DNA of 64,000 nucleotides from Sphingobacterium lumbrici (GTDB lineage Bacteria > Bacteroidota > Bacteroidia > Sphingobacteriales > Sphingobacteriaceae): positions 248,001-312,000 of the forward strand of contig NZ_SRZY01000011.1 in NCBI RefSeq assembly GCF_006476045.1. The letters run 5' to 3'. Shown here piece after piece: positions 51,512 through 60,481 of the stretch. Below the pieces are notes generated by a model. It had not been told where the DNA came from, searched no databases, and was given only the letters and a program-made list of their open reading frames with translations. Numbering within the stretch: the first letter of the stretch is position 1; the number at the start of each line of letters is the position of its first letter. The position numbers were made by a program, and so were the translations under genes.

Positions 51512-52363
51512 ATGATAAAATCAACCTTTCTAAACCTGTTGATTGTATGGTGTCTTGCCATCTCGGCATCGTGCTCTTCTACTAAAAATCTTTCCTATGT
51601 AAATCCAGAGGAAAAACTAGGATGGAAATTAGGTTCGCAGGCTTATACATTCAGGCTTTTTACGTTTGCAGAAGCTTTGGACAAAATTGATAGTTGCGAC
51701 TTACGCCATGTAGAAGCTTTTCCGGGTCAAATAATTGGTGCAGGAAGTACCGAACAAATGGGATATGGACTTTCGGAATCAGGAAGAAAATTGGTAAAGG
51801 ATTTATTAAAGAAAAAGAATATTACCTTACACGCTTTCGGGGTAGTAGGTGCTAACAATGAGGAAGAGTGGGAGAAGGTTTTTCAGTTTGCTAAAGACAT
51901 GGATATAAAAGTGTTAAATGTTGAGCCTTCAGACGAGCATTTGGATGTTATTTCCAGGTTGTGTGATAAATACGATATTAAAGCCGCGCTTCATAACCAC
52001 CCTGAACCTTCAAAATATTGGACACCGGATGTTGTACTTGCTTCACTGAACGGTAGAAGTAGTCGTATGGGAGCGGCTGCTGATGTTGGTCATTGGATGC
52101 GTTCGGGGTTAGACCCGGTAGCATGTTTAAAACAACTGGAAGGTCGTGTTTTTCATTTACATTTTAAGGATTTGAATACTTTTGGAGATAAAAAAGCACA
52201 CGATGTGCATTGGGGGACAGGAAAACTTCCGCTTCAGGAGGTAGTTAACGAATTAAAACGTCAAAAGTTTTCGGGAATGCTCTCCGCAGAGTACGAATAT
52301 AACTGGGAGAATAATAAAGGCGATGTAAAACAAAGCGCAGCAAATTTACGAGCGATATTGTAA
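51512..52363 (+). CDS. Sugar phosphate isomerase/epimerase-like lipoprotein
   Basis: The 283-residue protein has a lipoprotein-type leader (FLNLLIVWCLAISASCSSTK, Cys at about residue 21) and an AP_endonuc_2/xylose-isomerase-like TIM barrel: GSQAYTFRLFTFAEALDKID, HVEAFPGQ, AALHNHPEPS, AADVGHWMRSG and VFHLHFKDL, with a final SAEYEYNW. His, Glu and Asp positions needed for a divalent metal site are present. Exported epimerase-like proteins of this sort are common in Bacteroidota and act on unknown sugars. It stands alone between two terminators. Confidence 0.87.
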   Translation: MIKSTFLNLLIVWCLAISASCSSTKNLSYVNPEEKLGWKLGSQAYTFRLFTFAEALDKIDSCDLRHVEAFPGQIIGAGSTEQMGYGLSESGRKLVKDLLKKKNITLHAFGVVGANNEEEWEKVFQFAKDMDIKVLNVEPSDEHLDVISRLCDKYDIKAALHNHPEPSKYWTPDVVLASLNGRSSRMGAAADVGHWMRSGLDPVACLKQLEGRVFHLHFKDLNTFGDKKAHDVHWGTGKLPLQEVVNELKRQKFSGMLSAEYEYNWENNKGDVKQSAANLRAIL

Positions 52364-52377
52364 ATAGTATAATACAT

Positions 52378-52409
52378 AAAAAAAGCAGATATTTATTATC
52401 TGCTTTTTT
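52378..52409. terminator. Bidirectional terminator at the edge of the flexirubin cluster
   Basis: AAAAAGCAGATA pairs with TATCTGCTTTTT around a short loop, with A-rich and T-rich flanks, between the lipoprotein gene and the convergent flavoprotein gene. It isolates the pigment cluster from the genes to the left. Confidence 0.88.
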
Positions 52410-52418
52410 ATGTATTAC

Positions 52419-53681
52419 TTATTCACCGATTACCTCTTTGAAGGCAGCAGGGTTGTTTTTTAGAAGATAAGCCATACTTCGGATCACCCTATCATGTTTT
52501 TTGACGAACGGATTTTCTTCGTTCCAGACATATCCAGCAAGTACAGCACATATTTTCTCCTTCACGTCTTGATTTTCAGGTCGATGAAAAAACAAGGTTT
52601 GTAGGTTTCCGGTATACCATTCCTTTACGTAGGTTGTGAATACATCTATCCCCCGTTGCATATAGGCTGCAAAGTCTTGCTCCCAATTAACGTTCTCCCC
52701 ATTGATTTGCTTCCAAGCTAATTTGGCCGATAAAATCCCTGACTCCGTAGCGAAACAAACTCCTGAAGAAAATACCGGATCCAAAAATTCTGAACTGTTA
52801 CCGGTTAGTGCAAATCCTTCACCGTACATCTTAGTTACCGCAGCCGAATAATTTTTCAGATGAACAGGATCGAGTAAAAATGTGGTATTTGCAAAACGTT
52901 GCACGTAAAAATCGGATAGTTGGATCGCCTTGCGCAATGCTTCGGCCGTATCACCATTAGTAGATAGTTTATCAATGAAATCTGTGTTTGCTACAATCCC
53001 CAGGCTTGTGTTGCCATTAGAAAAGGGAATAACCCATAACCACACTTCGGTGTCTAGAACATCGAATGAGATCTGTGTGCCTTCTGTACCTTCTGGTCTG
53101 TTGATATCCTTAACATGCGAGAAAATAGCGGAATGTGGGTTGAGTTGAGAAGGTTTGTCTAAGTGTAGTAGCCGCGGCAATACGCGACCGTATCCACTGG
53201 AGTCAATGACAAATTTGGCTTTGATTTGAGACGAATTTCCTTCTTTATCAACGATGGTTGTTATGGAATCCGTTCCCCGAAACGTGATATCGGTGACCGT
53301 AGTTTCAAATGCGATGTCTACTCCCTTTTTTATAAGTGAATTTGCCATTACCTGGTCAAAGTCTGCTCGTGGAATTTGCCATGTCCAGTCCCAACCGTCA
53401 CCAAATTTCTTGCTGAAATCAAAAATACTGATCACATCCCCCTTAATAAAACGTGCTCCGGGTTTTGGTTGAAAGTTTTGCATATTCAGATCGTCAAACA
53501 ATCCTGCTTCATCAAAATGATCCATCACACGGGGAATTAGGCTTTCGCCGACAACCAAGCGGGGAAATTTTGTTTTTTCAACTACTTTTATTTTTGCTCC
53601 CTGCTTTTGTAGATACCCTGCGGCAACACATCCGGAGGGGCCGGCGCCAATGATTAAAATATCAACATCACTTATACTCAT
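52419..53681 (-). CDS. FAD-dependent oxidoreductase of the tryptophan-halogenase type
   Basis: The start chosen is the ATG at 53681 (MSISDVDILIIGAGPSGC), since the longer frame from 53723 would begin inside the palindrome upstream. The 420-residue flavoprotein has the FAD motif ILIIGAGPSGCVAAGYLQKQ, VVGESLIPRVMDHFD, and the GWDWTWQIPRADFD and GFALTGNSSEFLDPVFSSGV segments of flavin monooxygenases related to halogenases. Known flexirubin clusters have such an enzyme, which could hydroxylate or halogenate the aryl ring. It is transcribed divergently from the rest of the cluster. Confidence 0.88.
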   Translation of the reverse strand: MSISDVDILIIGAGPSGCVAAGYLQKQGAKIKVVEKTKFPRLVVGESLIPRVMDHFDEAGLFDDLNMQNFQPKPGARFIKGDVISIFDFSKKFGDGWDWTWQIPRADFDQVMANSLIKKGVDIAFETTVTDITFRGTDSITTIVDKEGNSSQIKAKFVIDSSGYGRVLPRLLHLDKPSQLNPHSAIFSHVKDINRPEGTEGTQISFDVLDTEVWLWVIPFSNGNTSLGIVANTDFIDKLSTNGDTAEALRKAIQLSDFYVQRFANTTFLLDPVHLKNYSAAVTKMYGEGFALTGNSSEFLDPVFSSGVCFATESGILSAKLAWKQINGENVNWEQDFAAYMQRGIDVFTTYVKEWYTGNLQTLFFHRPENQDVKEKICAVLAGYVWNEENPFVKKHDRVIRSMAYLLKNNPAAFKEVIGE

Positions 53682-53700
53682 TCCTAAAGAATTAAATTTA

Positions 53701-53746
53701 AATATGTTACTTTTGCGATGCAAAGCGAGAGCAAAAGTAACATATT
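53701..53746. promoter_or_regulatory. Perfect 16-bp inverted repeat with promoter-like boxes on both strands
   Basis: AATATGTTACTTTTGC (53701-53716) is the exact reverse complement of GCAAAAGTAACATATT (53731-53746), 14 bases apart. Each arm includes TACTTTTG, a match to the -7 consensus TAnnTTTG: 53708-53715 on the plus strand and 53732-53739 on the minus strand. It lies in the divergent region between the flavoprotein gene and the tyrosine ammonia-lyase gene. I infer an operator or paired promoters for the pigment cluster. Confidence 0.65.
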
Positions 53747-53771
53747 ATCTTAACCGAAAAGAAGATAATCT

Positions 53772-53779
53772 TAAGTTTG
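53772..53779 (+). promoter_or_regulatory. -7 box (TAAGTTTG) upstream of the ammonia-lyase gene
   Basis: TCTTAAGTTTG ends 23 bases before the ATG at 53803 and resembles the TATCTAAGTTTG boxes elsewhere. It would drive the rightward cluster genes. Confidence 0.55.
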
Positions 53780-53802
53780 AAAAGTTATAATAATCACTAT
53801 TA

Positions 53803-55320
53803 ATGATTGCCATCAATAAAGAATTGACTCTGGAAGGGTTCTCAAATATTTTACTGGGTCAACAAGAAGTTACTATTTCTGAAGAAACACGCGAAGTCGT
53901 GAAAAAAAGTCACGATTTTTTAAAATCATTCATCGAAAATAAAATAATCTATGGTATAAATACCGGATTTGGCCCCATGGCTCAATACCGGATCCAAGAT
54001 GCTGACCGCATTCAATTACAATATAATTTGATCCGCAGCCATTCTGCGGGTACCGGGGAATTGTTGCCGCCGGATGTGGTGAAAGCCGCAATGTTAACTC
54101 GTCTAAGCAATATTTCAAAAGGTAAATCGGGTATTCATATCAGTGTTGTTGAACGGCTACAGGATTTTATTAACCTAGACATCACACCGGTGATCTTTGC
54201 ACATGGAGGCGTAGGAGCAAGCGGCGATTTAGTTCAACTTGCTCATTTGGCACTTACCCTGATTGGTGAAGGAGAAGTGATCTACAAAGATCAAAGAAGA
54301 CCTACGGCAGAAGTGTTTGCTGAATTGGGCTTAGCGCCAATTCAGGTTGTCATCCGTGAAGGTATTTCGTTGATTAACGGAACTTCCGTGATGACCGGTG
54401 CAGGATTGGTCAACTATTTTCATGCAAAGAAGTTGTTAAAATGGTCAGTGGAGATGTCGTCTATTATGAATGAATTGGCAAAGGCACATGATGATCATTA
54501 TTCAACTACGCTCAATGAAGTTAAAAAACATCAAGGCCAACAAGACATTGCGCGGATGATGCGCGAACATCTCAGTGACAGTCAGCTGATCCGAAAGCGT
54601 GAAGATGATTTATACTCAGGCAATAATCTTGAAGAGATTTTTAAAGATAAGGTACAGGAATATTATTCACTTCGCTGTGTGCCGCAGATTTTGGGGCCTA
54701 TTTTGGAAACAATCAGTGGTGTAGGCAGTGTGTTGGAAAATGAAGTTAATTCAGTAAGTGATAACCCCATAATTTCAGTAGAAGATAAAAATGTATATCA
54801 TGGAGGTAATTTTCATGGAGACTATATTTCCCTTGAAATGGATAAATTAAAGCTGGCCATTACACGTCTCACCATGCTGTCCGAACGTCAACTTAATTAC
54901 TTGATGAATTCGAAAATAAACGAGATCCTTCCTCCGTTCGTGAATATGGGGAAACTGGGTTTTAATTTCGGAATGCAAGGGGCACAATTTACAGCTACAT
55001 CGACAACAGCCGAAAACCAAACCTTATCCAATTCGATGTATGTGCACAGTATTCCGAATAACAACGATAATCAGGATATTGTAAGTATGGGTACAAATGC
55101 CGCCATGATCACCCATAAAGTCATTATCAATGCATATGAGGTTTTGGCGATTCAAATGATATCTTTGGCACAAGCTGTTGACATTTTATCTTATCAAAAT
55201 TTAGTATCTTCAAGAACGAAAAAGATATATGAGGATATTCGTCAGATTATTCCGGTTTTTTCAGATGACAAACCGCTTTACCCGGCTATTAAAGCGGTAA
55301 AGGAATATTTAATGAAGTAA
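53803..55320 (+). CDS. Tyrosine ammonia-lyase (HAL/PAL/TAL family)
   Basis: It would deaminate tyrosine to 4-coumarate, the aryl starter of flexirubins. The 505-residue protein has Tyr50 in IIYGINTGFGPMAQYR, the Ala139-Ser140-Gly141 triad that forms the MIO cofactor (GGVGASGDLVQL), and GGNFHGDYISLEMDK. The selectivity region reads LQYNLIRSHSAGTGE; as I remember the characterised Flavobacterium johnsoniae tyrosine ammonia-lyase, it has nearly the same stretch, which favours tyrosine over histidine. Histidine-degradation genes are absent. It is the first gene of the rightward cluster and precedes the ketoreductase gene by 10 bases. Confidence 0.9.
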   Translation: MIAINKELTLEGFSNILLGQQEVTISEETREVVKKSHDFLKSFIENKIIYGINTGFGPMAQYRIQDADRIQLQYNLIRSHSAGTGELLPPDVVKAAMLTRLSNISKGKSGIHISVVERLQDFINLDITPVIFAHGGVGASGDLVQLAHLALTLIGEGEVIYKDQRRPTAEVFAELGLAPIQVVIREGISLINGTSVMTGAGLVNYFHAKKLLKWSVEMSSIMNELAKAHDDHYSTTLNEVKKHQGQQDIARMMREHLSDSQLIRKREDDLYSGNNLEEIFKDKVQEYYSLRCVPQILGPILETISGVGSVLENEVNSVSDNPIISVEDKNVYHGGNFHGDYISLEMDKLKLAITRLTMLSERQLNYLMNSKINEILPPFVNMGKLGFNFGMQGAQFTATSTTAENQTLSNSMYVHSIPNNNDNQDIVSMGTNAAMITHKVIINAYEVLAIQMISLAQAVDILSYQNLVSSRTKKIYEDIRQIIPVFSDDKPLYPAIKAVKEYLMK

Positions 55321-55330
55321 ATTTATCAGT

Positions 55331-56062
55331 ATGATCTGTGCATTAGTAACGGGAGGTTCTAGGGGAATCGGACGTGCAATTTGTGAAAAATTAGCCTCAG
55401 ATTCTGACTATTATATCTTGATTAATTATCAAGGTAACGAAGAAGCAGCAAAGCAATGCCTATCGCTAGTTGAAGGAGCTGGTGGCAAAGGAGAGATACT
55501 AAAATTTGACGTTTCGGATTCCGAAGCGGTAGAGGAGGCGTTACAATCTTGGCTTGATAGAAACCCGGAAGCTGTTGTTGAGGTCATCGTTAACAATGCA
55601 GGTATAGCACGAGATGGTTTATTCATGTGGATGAAAAAGGCCGACTGGCAATCGGTACTCGATATTTCGCTCAATGGATTTTTTCATGTTACAAATTTCT
55701 TTATCCAAAAAATGCTGCGTAACCGTTATGGACGCATCATTAATATCGTGTCGGTGTCTGGGGTGAAGGGTACGGCCGGACAAACGAACTATTCGGCAGC
55801 GAAAGCCGGAATTATTGGGGCTACGAAGGCACTTGCGCAAGAAGTTGCTAAGCGAAATATCACAGTCAATGCGGTGGCCCCCGGATTTATACGTACTGAC
55901 ATGACCGCCGATATGGACGAAAAGGAACTCGTGAAGATGATTCCGGCGAATCGTTTTGGAGAAGCTGAAGAGGTAGCAGACCTAGTTTCTTTTTTGGCTT
56001 CAAAAAAATCTAGCTATATTACAGGTGAAGTTATTAATATTAACGGAGGTATTTATTCTTAA
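55331..56062 (+). CDS. 3-ketoacyl-ACP reductase (FabG-like SDR)
   Basis: This short-chain dehydrogenase reduces 3-ketoacyl-ACP with NADPH during polyene chain growth. The 243-residue protein has TGGSRGIGRAI (residues 7-17), VNNAGIARD, and the catalytic Ser-Tyr-Lys set with Tyr154 and Lys158 in NYSAAKAG. The C-terminus INGGIYS is typical of FabG. It sits between the ammonia-lyase and ketosynthase genes with spacers of 10 and 6 bases. In aryl polyene clusters this position is held by the ApeQ-type reductase. Confidence 0.92.
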   Translation: MICALVTGGSRGIGRAICEKLASDSDYYILINYQGNEEAAKQCLSLVEGAGGKGEILKFDVSDSEAVEEALQSWLDRNPEAVVEVIVNNAGIARDGLFMWMKKADWQSVLDISLNGFFHVTNFFIQKMLRNRYGRIINIVSVSGVKGTAGQTNYSAAKAGIIGATKALAQEVAKRNITVNAVAPGFIRTDMTADMDEKELVKMIPANRFGEAEEVADLVSFLASKKSSYITGEVININGGIYS

Positions 56063-56068
56063 GTAATT

Positions 56069-57289
56069 ATGGATAAACGGGTCGTGATTACAGGAATGGG
56101 CATCTATTCATGTATTGGAACTAATTTAGCAGAGGTAACAAAATCACTTTTTGAAGGTAAATCCGGTATCGTGGTAGACCCGGAGCGGATTTCTTTTGGA
56201 TATAAATCACCGCTTACAGGGATGGTTCCAGCTCCCGACCTGAAAAAGCTATTAAGTCGTCGTCAGCGCATCAGCATGGGTGAGGAGTCCGAATATGCGT
56301 ACATGGCTACGACGGAGGCCTTACAAAATTCCGGTATTGATATGGCTTATTTTGAGCATAACGAAGTCGGAATTCTATTTGGGAATGATAGTGTTTCGAA
56401 GGCTGTCATAGAAGCAACGGACATTGCCCGCGAAAAGAAGGATACCCAACTGATTGGTTCGGGTGCTATCTTCAAATCCATGAACTCCACTGTAACCATG
56501 AATTTAGCGACCATTCTAGGTTTAAAAGGTATTAATATGAGTATCAGTGCCGCTTGTGCAAGTGGTTCTCACGCTATAGGACTAGGATATATGTTTATTA
56601 AGCAGGGGCTTCAGGATATGATTATCTGCGGTGGTGCACAAGAAATAAACCCCTATGCGATGGCGAGCTTCGACGGGTTAGGTGTGTTTGCAACGGATAT
56701 TGCGCATCCTCAAAAAGCCTCCCGTCCCTTTGATGCGAACCGCACAGGATTAGTTCCGAGCGGGGGGGCGGCAACAATCATTTTAGAAAGTTATGAATCT
56801 GCGGTAAGGCGCGGAGCTCCTATTATTGCGGAAGTACTAGGTTACGGTTTTTCATCCAATGGGGGGCATATTTCCACGCCGAATGTTGAAGGTCCGTCTA
56901 TTGCTATGCGCCGAGCCCTTGAACAGGCAGGCATACAACCCGAACAAGTGGAGTATATCAACGCACATGCTACCTCCACGCCACTTGGGGATGCCAATGA
57001 AGCAAAAGCCATTTTGGAGGTTTTTGGCAAAAAACCTTATGTGAGTTCTACCAAATCAATGACGGGACATGAATGCTGGATGGCAGGGGCGAGTGAGATC
57101 GTATATTCTACATTGATGCTTCAAAATGGTTTCATAGCGCCCAATATTAATCTGGAATCGCCAGATGATGATGTTAAAGAATTAAATTTAGTTTCTACAA
57201 CAATTAAAAAAGAATTTGACATATATTTGTCTAATTCTTTTGGATTCGGTGGTACCAATTCAGCGATAGTAGTTAAGAGATTCAAGTAA
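56069..57289 (+). CDS. Beta-ketoacyl-ACP synthase (KAS I/II type)
   Basis: The ketosynthase extends the aryl polyene chain from malonyl-ACP. The 406-residue thiolase fold has the catalytic Cys163 in SISAACASGSHAIG, His300 in INAHATSTPLGD and His334 with Lys329 in STKSMTGHECWMAG, followed by NSFGFGGTNSAIV. All three active-site residues are present, so it is a true elongating enzyme and not a chain-length factor. It abuts the ACP gene with no spacer (stop followed at once by ATG). Confidence 0.93.
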   Translation: MDKRVVITGMGIYSCIGTNLAEVTKSLFEGKSGIVVDPERISFGYKSPLTGMVPAPDLKKLLSRRQRISMGEESEYAYMATTEALQNSGIDMAYFEHNEVGILFGNDSVSKAVIEATDIAREKKDTQLIGSGAIFKSMNSTVTMNLATILGLKGINMSISAACASGSHAIGLGYMFIKQGLQDMIICGGAQEINPYAMASFDGLGVFATDIAHPQKASRPFDANRTGLVPSGGAATIILESYESAVRRGAPIIAEVLGYGFSSNGGHISTPNVEGPSIAMRRALEQAGIQPEQVEYINAHATSTPLGDANEAKAILEVFGKKPYVSSTKSMTGHECWMAGASEIVYSTLMLQNGFIAPNINLESPDDDVKELNLVSTTIKKEFDIYLSNSFGFGGTNSAIVVKRFK

Positions 57290-57538
57290 ATGAGTAACAC
57301 AGATATTAAGCAGAAAATAAACGACATATTGATTGAAGAATTTGAGGTGGATGAAGAGGTGATTCAGCCGGGTGCCCCATTAAAGGAATCATTGGATTTG
57401 GATAGTTTAGACTATGTGGATTTAGTCGTTTTGATCGAATCAAATTTTGGCGTTAAATTGGGAGAGGCTGACTTTTCGGGAATGACTACCTTCCAGGATT
57501 TTTATAATGTGATTGAACACAAGATCGCAGCGAAATAA
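57290..57538 (+). CDS. Acyl carrier protein
   Basis: The 82-residue acidic protein has the phosphopantetheine site DLDSLDYVDLV with Ser39. It would carry the growing polyene as a thioester. It lies directly between the ketosynthase and acyltransferase genes. Only this one ACP is seen in the window, whereas known aryl polyene-dialkylresorcinol clusters often have two or more, so others may lie beyond the right edge. Confidence 0.93.
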   Translation: MSNTDIKQKINDILIEEFEVDEEVIQPGAPLKESLDLDSLDYVDLVVLIESNFGVKLGEADFSGMTTFQDFYNVIEHKIAAK

Positions 57539-57546
57539 TTGAATAT

Positions 57547-58428
57547 ATGAGCCAATGGGACGGAAAGTCTAAAGGAACACTCCTTGGCTATAAAATATTT
57601 GTTTTCTTGATCAGAAAACTTGGCGTCCGTACTGCTTACGGACTTCTTGTTTTTGTAGCATTTTATTATTTCATTTTCTATCCGGCTAACTTTAAAGAAA
57701 TATTCTACTATCTCCATGAACGTCAAGGGTTTTCAAAATGGACGTCTTTTTGGAAAGTTTACCAGACTTACTTCGTATTCGGACAGACTATTATAGACAA
57801 AGTAGCTATCTCTTCAGGATTGAGGAACCGTTTTACATACGAATTTGACGGTATTGAGCACTTACAACGTGCTTTAGAAGAGAAAAGGGGAGGTATTTTA
57901 ATTAGTGCGCATGTAGGTAATTTTGAAATATCCGAACGTTTTTTTTCTGAACTTAATGTAGATTTTCAAATCAATCAGGTTACGGTAGACCAGGAAGTGT
58001 CGATTATCAAAGAATATCTGCAAAGCATTGCCGATAAATCCACGATTAAATATATCTTTATTAAAGACGACATGTCGCATGTATTTGATATAAATGATGC
58101 GCTATCGAATAATGAATTGATATGTTTTACGGGCGACCGCTATTTCGAAGGATCTAAAGTGCTGGAAGGAGAGCTTTTAGGTAAGAGTGCTATTTTTCCG
58201 GCAGGACCATTTCATTTGGCGTCTCGACTTGGGGTGCCTGTGATCTTTGTATATGTGATGAGGGAATCTAATCTCCATTATCATCTGTATGCGCGTGTAG
58301 CGGAAGGTGTCAAACGTAGAGATGCACAATCGGTATTGAAAGCATATACCGCGAGTGTAGAAAAAATCGTAAGGGAGTATCCCTTACAATGGTTTAATTT
58401 CTTTGATTTTTGGAAGAGAAAACAGTAA
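57547..58428 (+). CDS. Lipid A biosynthesis-type acyltransferase (LABLAT)
   Basis: The 293-residue protein has an N-terminal hydrophobic anchor (TAYGLLVFVAFYYFIFYPANF) and the family motif HVGNFE (HX4E, at about residues 119-124) in GGILISAHVGNFEIS, with CFTGDRYFEGSKVLEG and FPAGPFHLASRLGVPVIFVY later. It would move an acyl group from ACP to a membrane acceptor. In aryl polyene clusters such an enzyme is thought to attach the polyene to a lipid or resorcinol. Nine bases separate it from the ACP gene. Confidence 0.9.
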   Translation: MSQWDGKSKGTLLGYKIFVFLIRKLGVRTAYGLLVFVAFYYFIFYPANFKEIFYYLHERQGFSKWTSFWKVYQTYFVFGQTIIDKVAISSGLRNRFTYEFDGIEHLQRALEEKRGGILISAHVGNFEISERFFSELNVDFQINQVTVDQEVSIIKEYLQSIADKSTIKYIFIKDDMSHVFDINDALSNNELICFTGDRYFEGSKVLEGELLGKSAIFPAGPFHLASRLGVPVIFVYVMRESNLHYHLYARVAEGVKRRDAQSVLKAYTASVEKIVREYPLQWFNFFDFWKRKQ

Positions 58429-58434
58429 CAGCGG

Positions 58435-59340
58435 ATGAAGAACGTTTTAGTAATCTATTTTAGTCAATCTGGACAACTGCAGGAAATTGCACAATCGATC
58501 TGTGGCCCAATGCTAGCCGATCCGGAGATCAACGTAGATTTTTATGAGATAAAAATGGTGCATTCCTTTCCTTTTCCATGGACAGGAAGTGCATTTTTCG
58601 ATACTTTTCCAGAGACATTTCAGCAGATTCCCGAAGAAATTCACCCCCCTTCTCCAATCATACTGGAAAAAGAATACGATTTGGTGTTGTTTCACTATCA
58701 GGTATGGTATCTGAGTCCTTCCATTCCCATCAATTCTTTTTTGAAAAGTAGATATGCTACGCCTTTGCTTAAGGGAAGACCGATCATTACTGTAAGTGGA
58801 ACCCGTAATATGTGGGCAAAAGCGCAGGATAAGGTGAAAAAGCTAATTATATCTAATGGAGGTATGTTGGTCGGGAATATTGCGCTAACGGATCGGCATC
58901 CCAATTTAATCTCTGTCATTACTATTGTAGACTGGTTATTTTCAGGAGTGAAAAAGAATGCTTTTGGGATTTTTCCGATGCCTGGAGTTTCCGAGGAAGA
59001 AATTAAAAATTCAGCAAAATTTGGTGGAATAATTATTCCCTATTTAAAAAATGGTAATTTTGAACAGCTGCAACATGAATTGGTAGAGAATGGGGCGGTA
59101 AAATTTAGGTTCTTCTTGGTTTCAATGGATCAAAAAGGCAACCGCATGTTTGATATCTGGTCCAAATTGATTTTAAGGAATCCTAAAAGGAGAAAAACAT
59201 TGGTAACGATGTTTAAATATTATGTGATATTGGCATTGTATGTGTTGTCACCGATTGTATTTGTTGTCGAATTAATATTATATCCGCTGCTATATTTTAT
59301 AAAAATTAGAAAAGACCGAGCACATTATCTAGGAGTTTAA
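58435..59340 (+). CDS. darA: Dialkylresorcinol biosynthesis protein DarA (flavodoxin-like)
   Basis: The 301-residue protein starts with a flavodoxin-like phosphate loop (NVLVIYFSQSGQLQEIAQSI), has LVLFHYQVWYLSPSIPINSF and TVSGTRNMWAKAQDK, and ends in a hydrophobic region (YVILALYVLSPIVFVVELIL). Databases name such proteins dialkylresorcinol condensing enzyme DarA. In the published DarA/DarB pathway, as I recall it, DarB forms a cyclohexanedione and DarA aromatises it to the dialkylresorcinol. It abuts darB with no spacer. Confidence 0.85.
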   Translation: MKNVLVIYFSQSGQLQEIAQSICGPMLADPEINVDFYEIKMVHSFPFPWTGSAFFDTFPETFQQIPEEIHPPSPIILEKEYDLVLFHYQVWYLSPSIPINSFLKSRYATPLLKGRPIITVSGTRNMWAKAQDKVKKLIISNGGMLVGNIALTDRHPNLISVITIVDWLFSGVKKNAFGIFPMPGVSEEEIKNSAKFGGIIIPYLKNGNFEQLQHELVENGAVKFRFFLVSMDQKGNRMFDIWSKLILRNPKRRKTLVTMFKYYVILALYVLSPIVFVVELILYPLLYFIKIRKDRAHYLGV

Positions 59341-60474
59341 ATGAACGAAGTATATATTAATAGAATCAGTAAATTTTTGCCTAATGATCCTATTTCTAAT
59401 GACGAAATGGAGGATTATTTAGGAAAGATTAACGACCGTGAATCGAAAGCAAGACGGATTGTATTGCGAAATAATGGTATAGAGACCCGATATTACGCAC
59501 TCACTAAAGAGGGGAAACCTACTCATACCAATGTAGAGCTTACTGCTAATGCAATTCGTAATCTATTGGATGATGAATTTTCCGGCGATCAAATCGAGTT
59601 GATTTCCTGTGGCACATCTTCTCCGGATTATTTGATGCCTTCTCATGCGGTAATGGTTCATGGTGAATTGAAAAATGGTCAGTCTGAAGTCAATTCAGCC
59701 TCCGGAAATTGCTGCGCAGGTATGAATGCATTGAAATTTGGCTATCTTTCTGTGAAGTCCGGGAATACGACCAATGCGGTGTGTACGGGGTCGGAGCGGA
59801 TGTCTTCCTGGATGTTGGCCGATCATTTTAATAAGGAGGTTGAAAATCTTAAGGAATTGGAGGAGCAACCTATTATCGCATTCAACAAAGACTTTTTGCG
59901 TTGGATGCTTTCCGATGGTGCTGGTGCGTTCTTATTACAAAACAAACCAAAGGGTGAATTGCCGTTAAAAATTGAATGGATAGAAGGATATTCGTATGCA
60001 CATGAACTGGAAGTATGTATGTATGCAGGGTCGGAAAAACAAGAAGATGGTTCCTTAAAATCGTTCAGTGATTATCCTGCTGAAGAGTGGTTAAATCAAT
60101 CTATTTTTGCGGTGAAGCAGGACACCAAGTTATTGGACAAATATATCCTGGATAAAGGGGTAGAAAGCACCAAGCATGCGTTGGCAAAACATCATATTAC
60201 GCCAGATGATATAGATTATATTTTGCCGCACGTCTCCTCGCACTATTTTGTAGATGGACTTTACGAACGATTAGTGAAAGCGGGTCTCGAGTTTACTCGG
60301 GAAAAATGGTTTTTGAATTTGAAGACCATAGGAAATGTAGGTGCAGGATCGGTGTATCTTATGTTAGAAGAACTCGTAAATTCGGGCAAACTAAAAAAAG
60401 GGCAGCACATCTATCTGTGTGTTCCTGAAAGTGCACGATTTACGTATTCATATGCTTATTTAACCGTTTGTTAA
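59341..60474 (+). CDS. darB: Beta-ketoacyl-ACP synthase III-like DarB
   Basis: DarB joins two acyl chains and closes the ring that becomes the dialkylresorcinol head. The 377-residue thiolase-fold protein has the active-site Cys in GNCCAGMNAL (Cys124/125), His297 in LPHVSSHYF and Asn332 in TIGNVGAGSV, the Cys-His-Asn set of KAS III enzymes. It begins the base after the darA stop. Its presence with the aryl polyene genes is what distinguishes a flexirubin cluster from a plain aryl polyene cluster. Confidence 0.9.
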   Translation: MNEVYINRISKFLPNDPISNDEMEDYLGKINDRESKARRIVLRNNGIETRYYALTKEGKPTHTNVELTANAIRNLLDDEFSGDQIELISCGTSSPDYLMPSHAVMVHGELKNGQSEVNSASGNCCAGMNALKFGYLSVKSGNTTNAVCTGSERMSSWMLADHFNKEVENLKELEEQPIIAFNKDFLRWMLSDGAGAFLLQNKPKGELPLKIEWIEGYSYAHELEVCMYAGSEKQEDGSLKSFSDYPAEEWLNQSIFAVKQDTKLLDKYILDKGVESTKHALAKHHITPDDIDYILPHVSSHYFVDGLYERLVKAGLEFTREKWFLNLKTIGNVGAGSVYLMLEELVNSGKLKKGQHIYLCVPESARFTYSYAYLTVC

Positions 60475-60481
60475 TCCAGAT

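Noticed and set aside
53682..53723. Extension of the flavoprotein start to 53723
   Set aside because: The added residues would be encoded inside and next to the inverted repeat, and the promoter box on that strand would put the transcript start close to or downstream of this ATG; the FAD motif begins right after the ATG at 53681.
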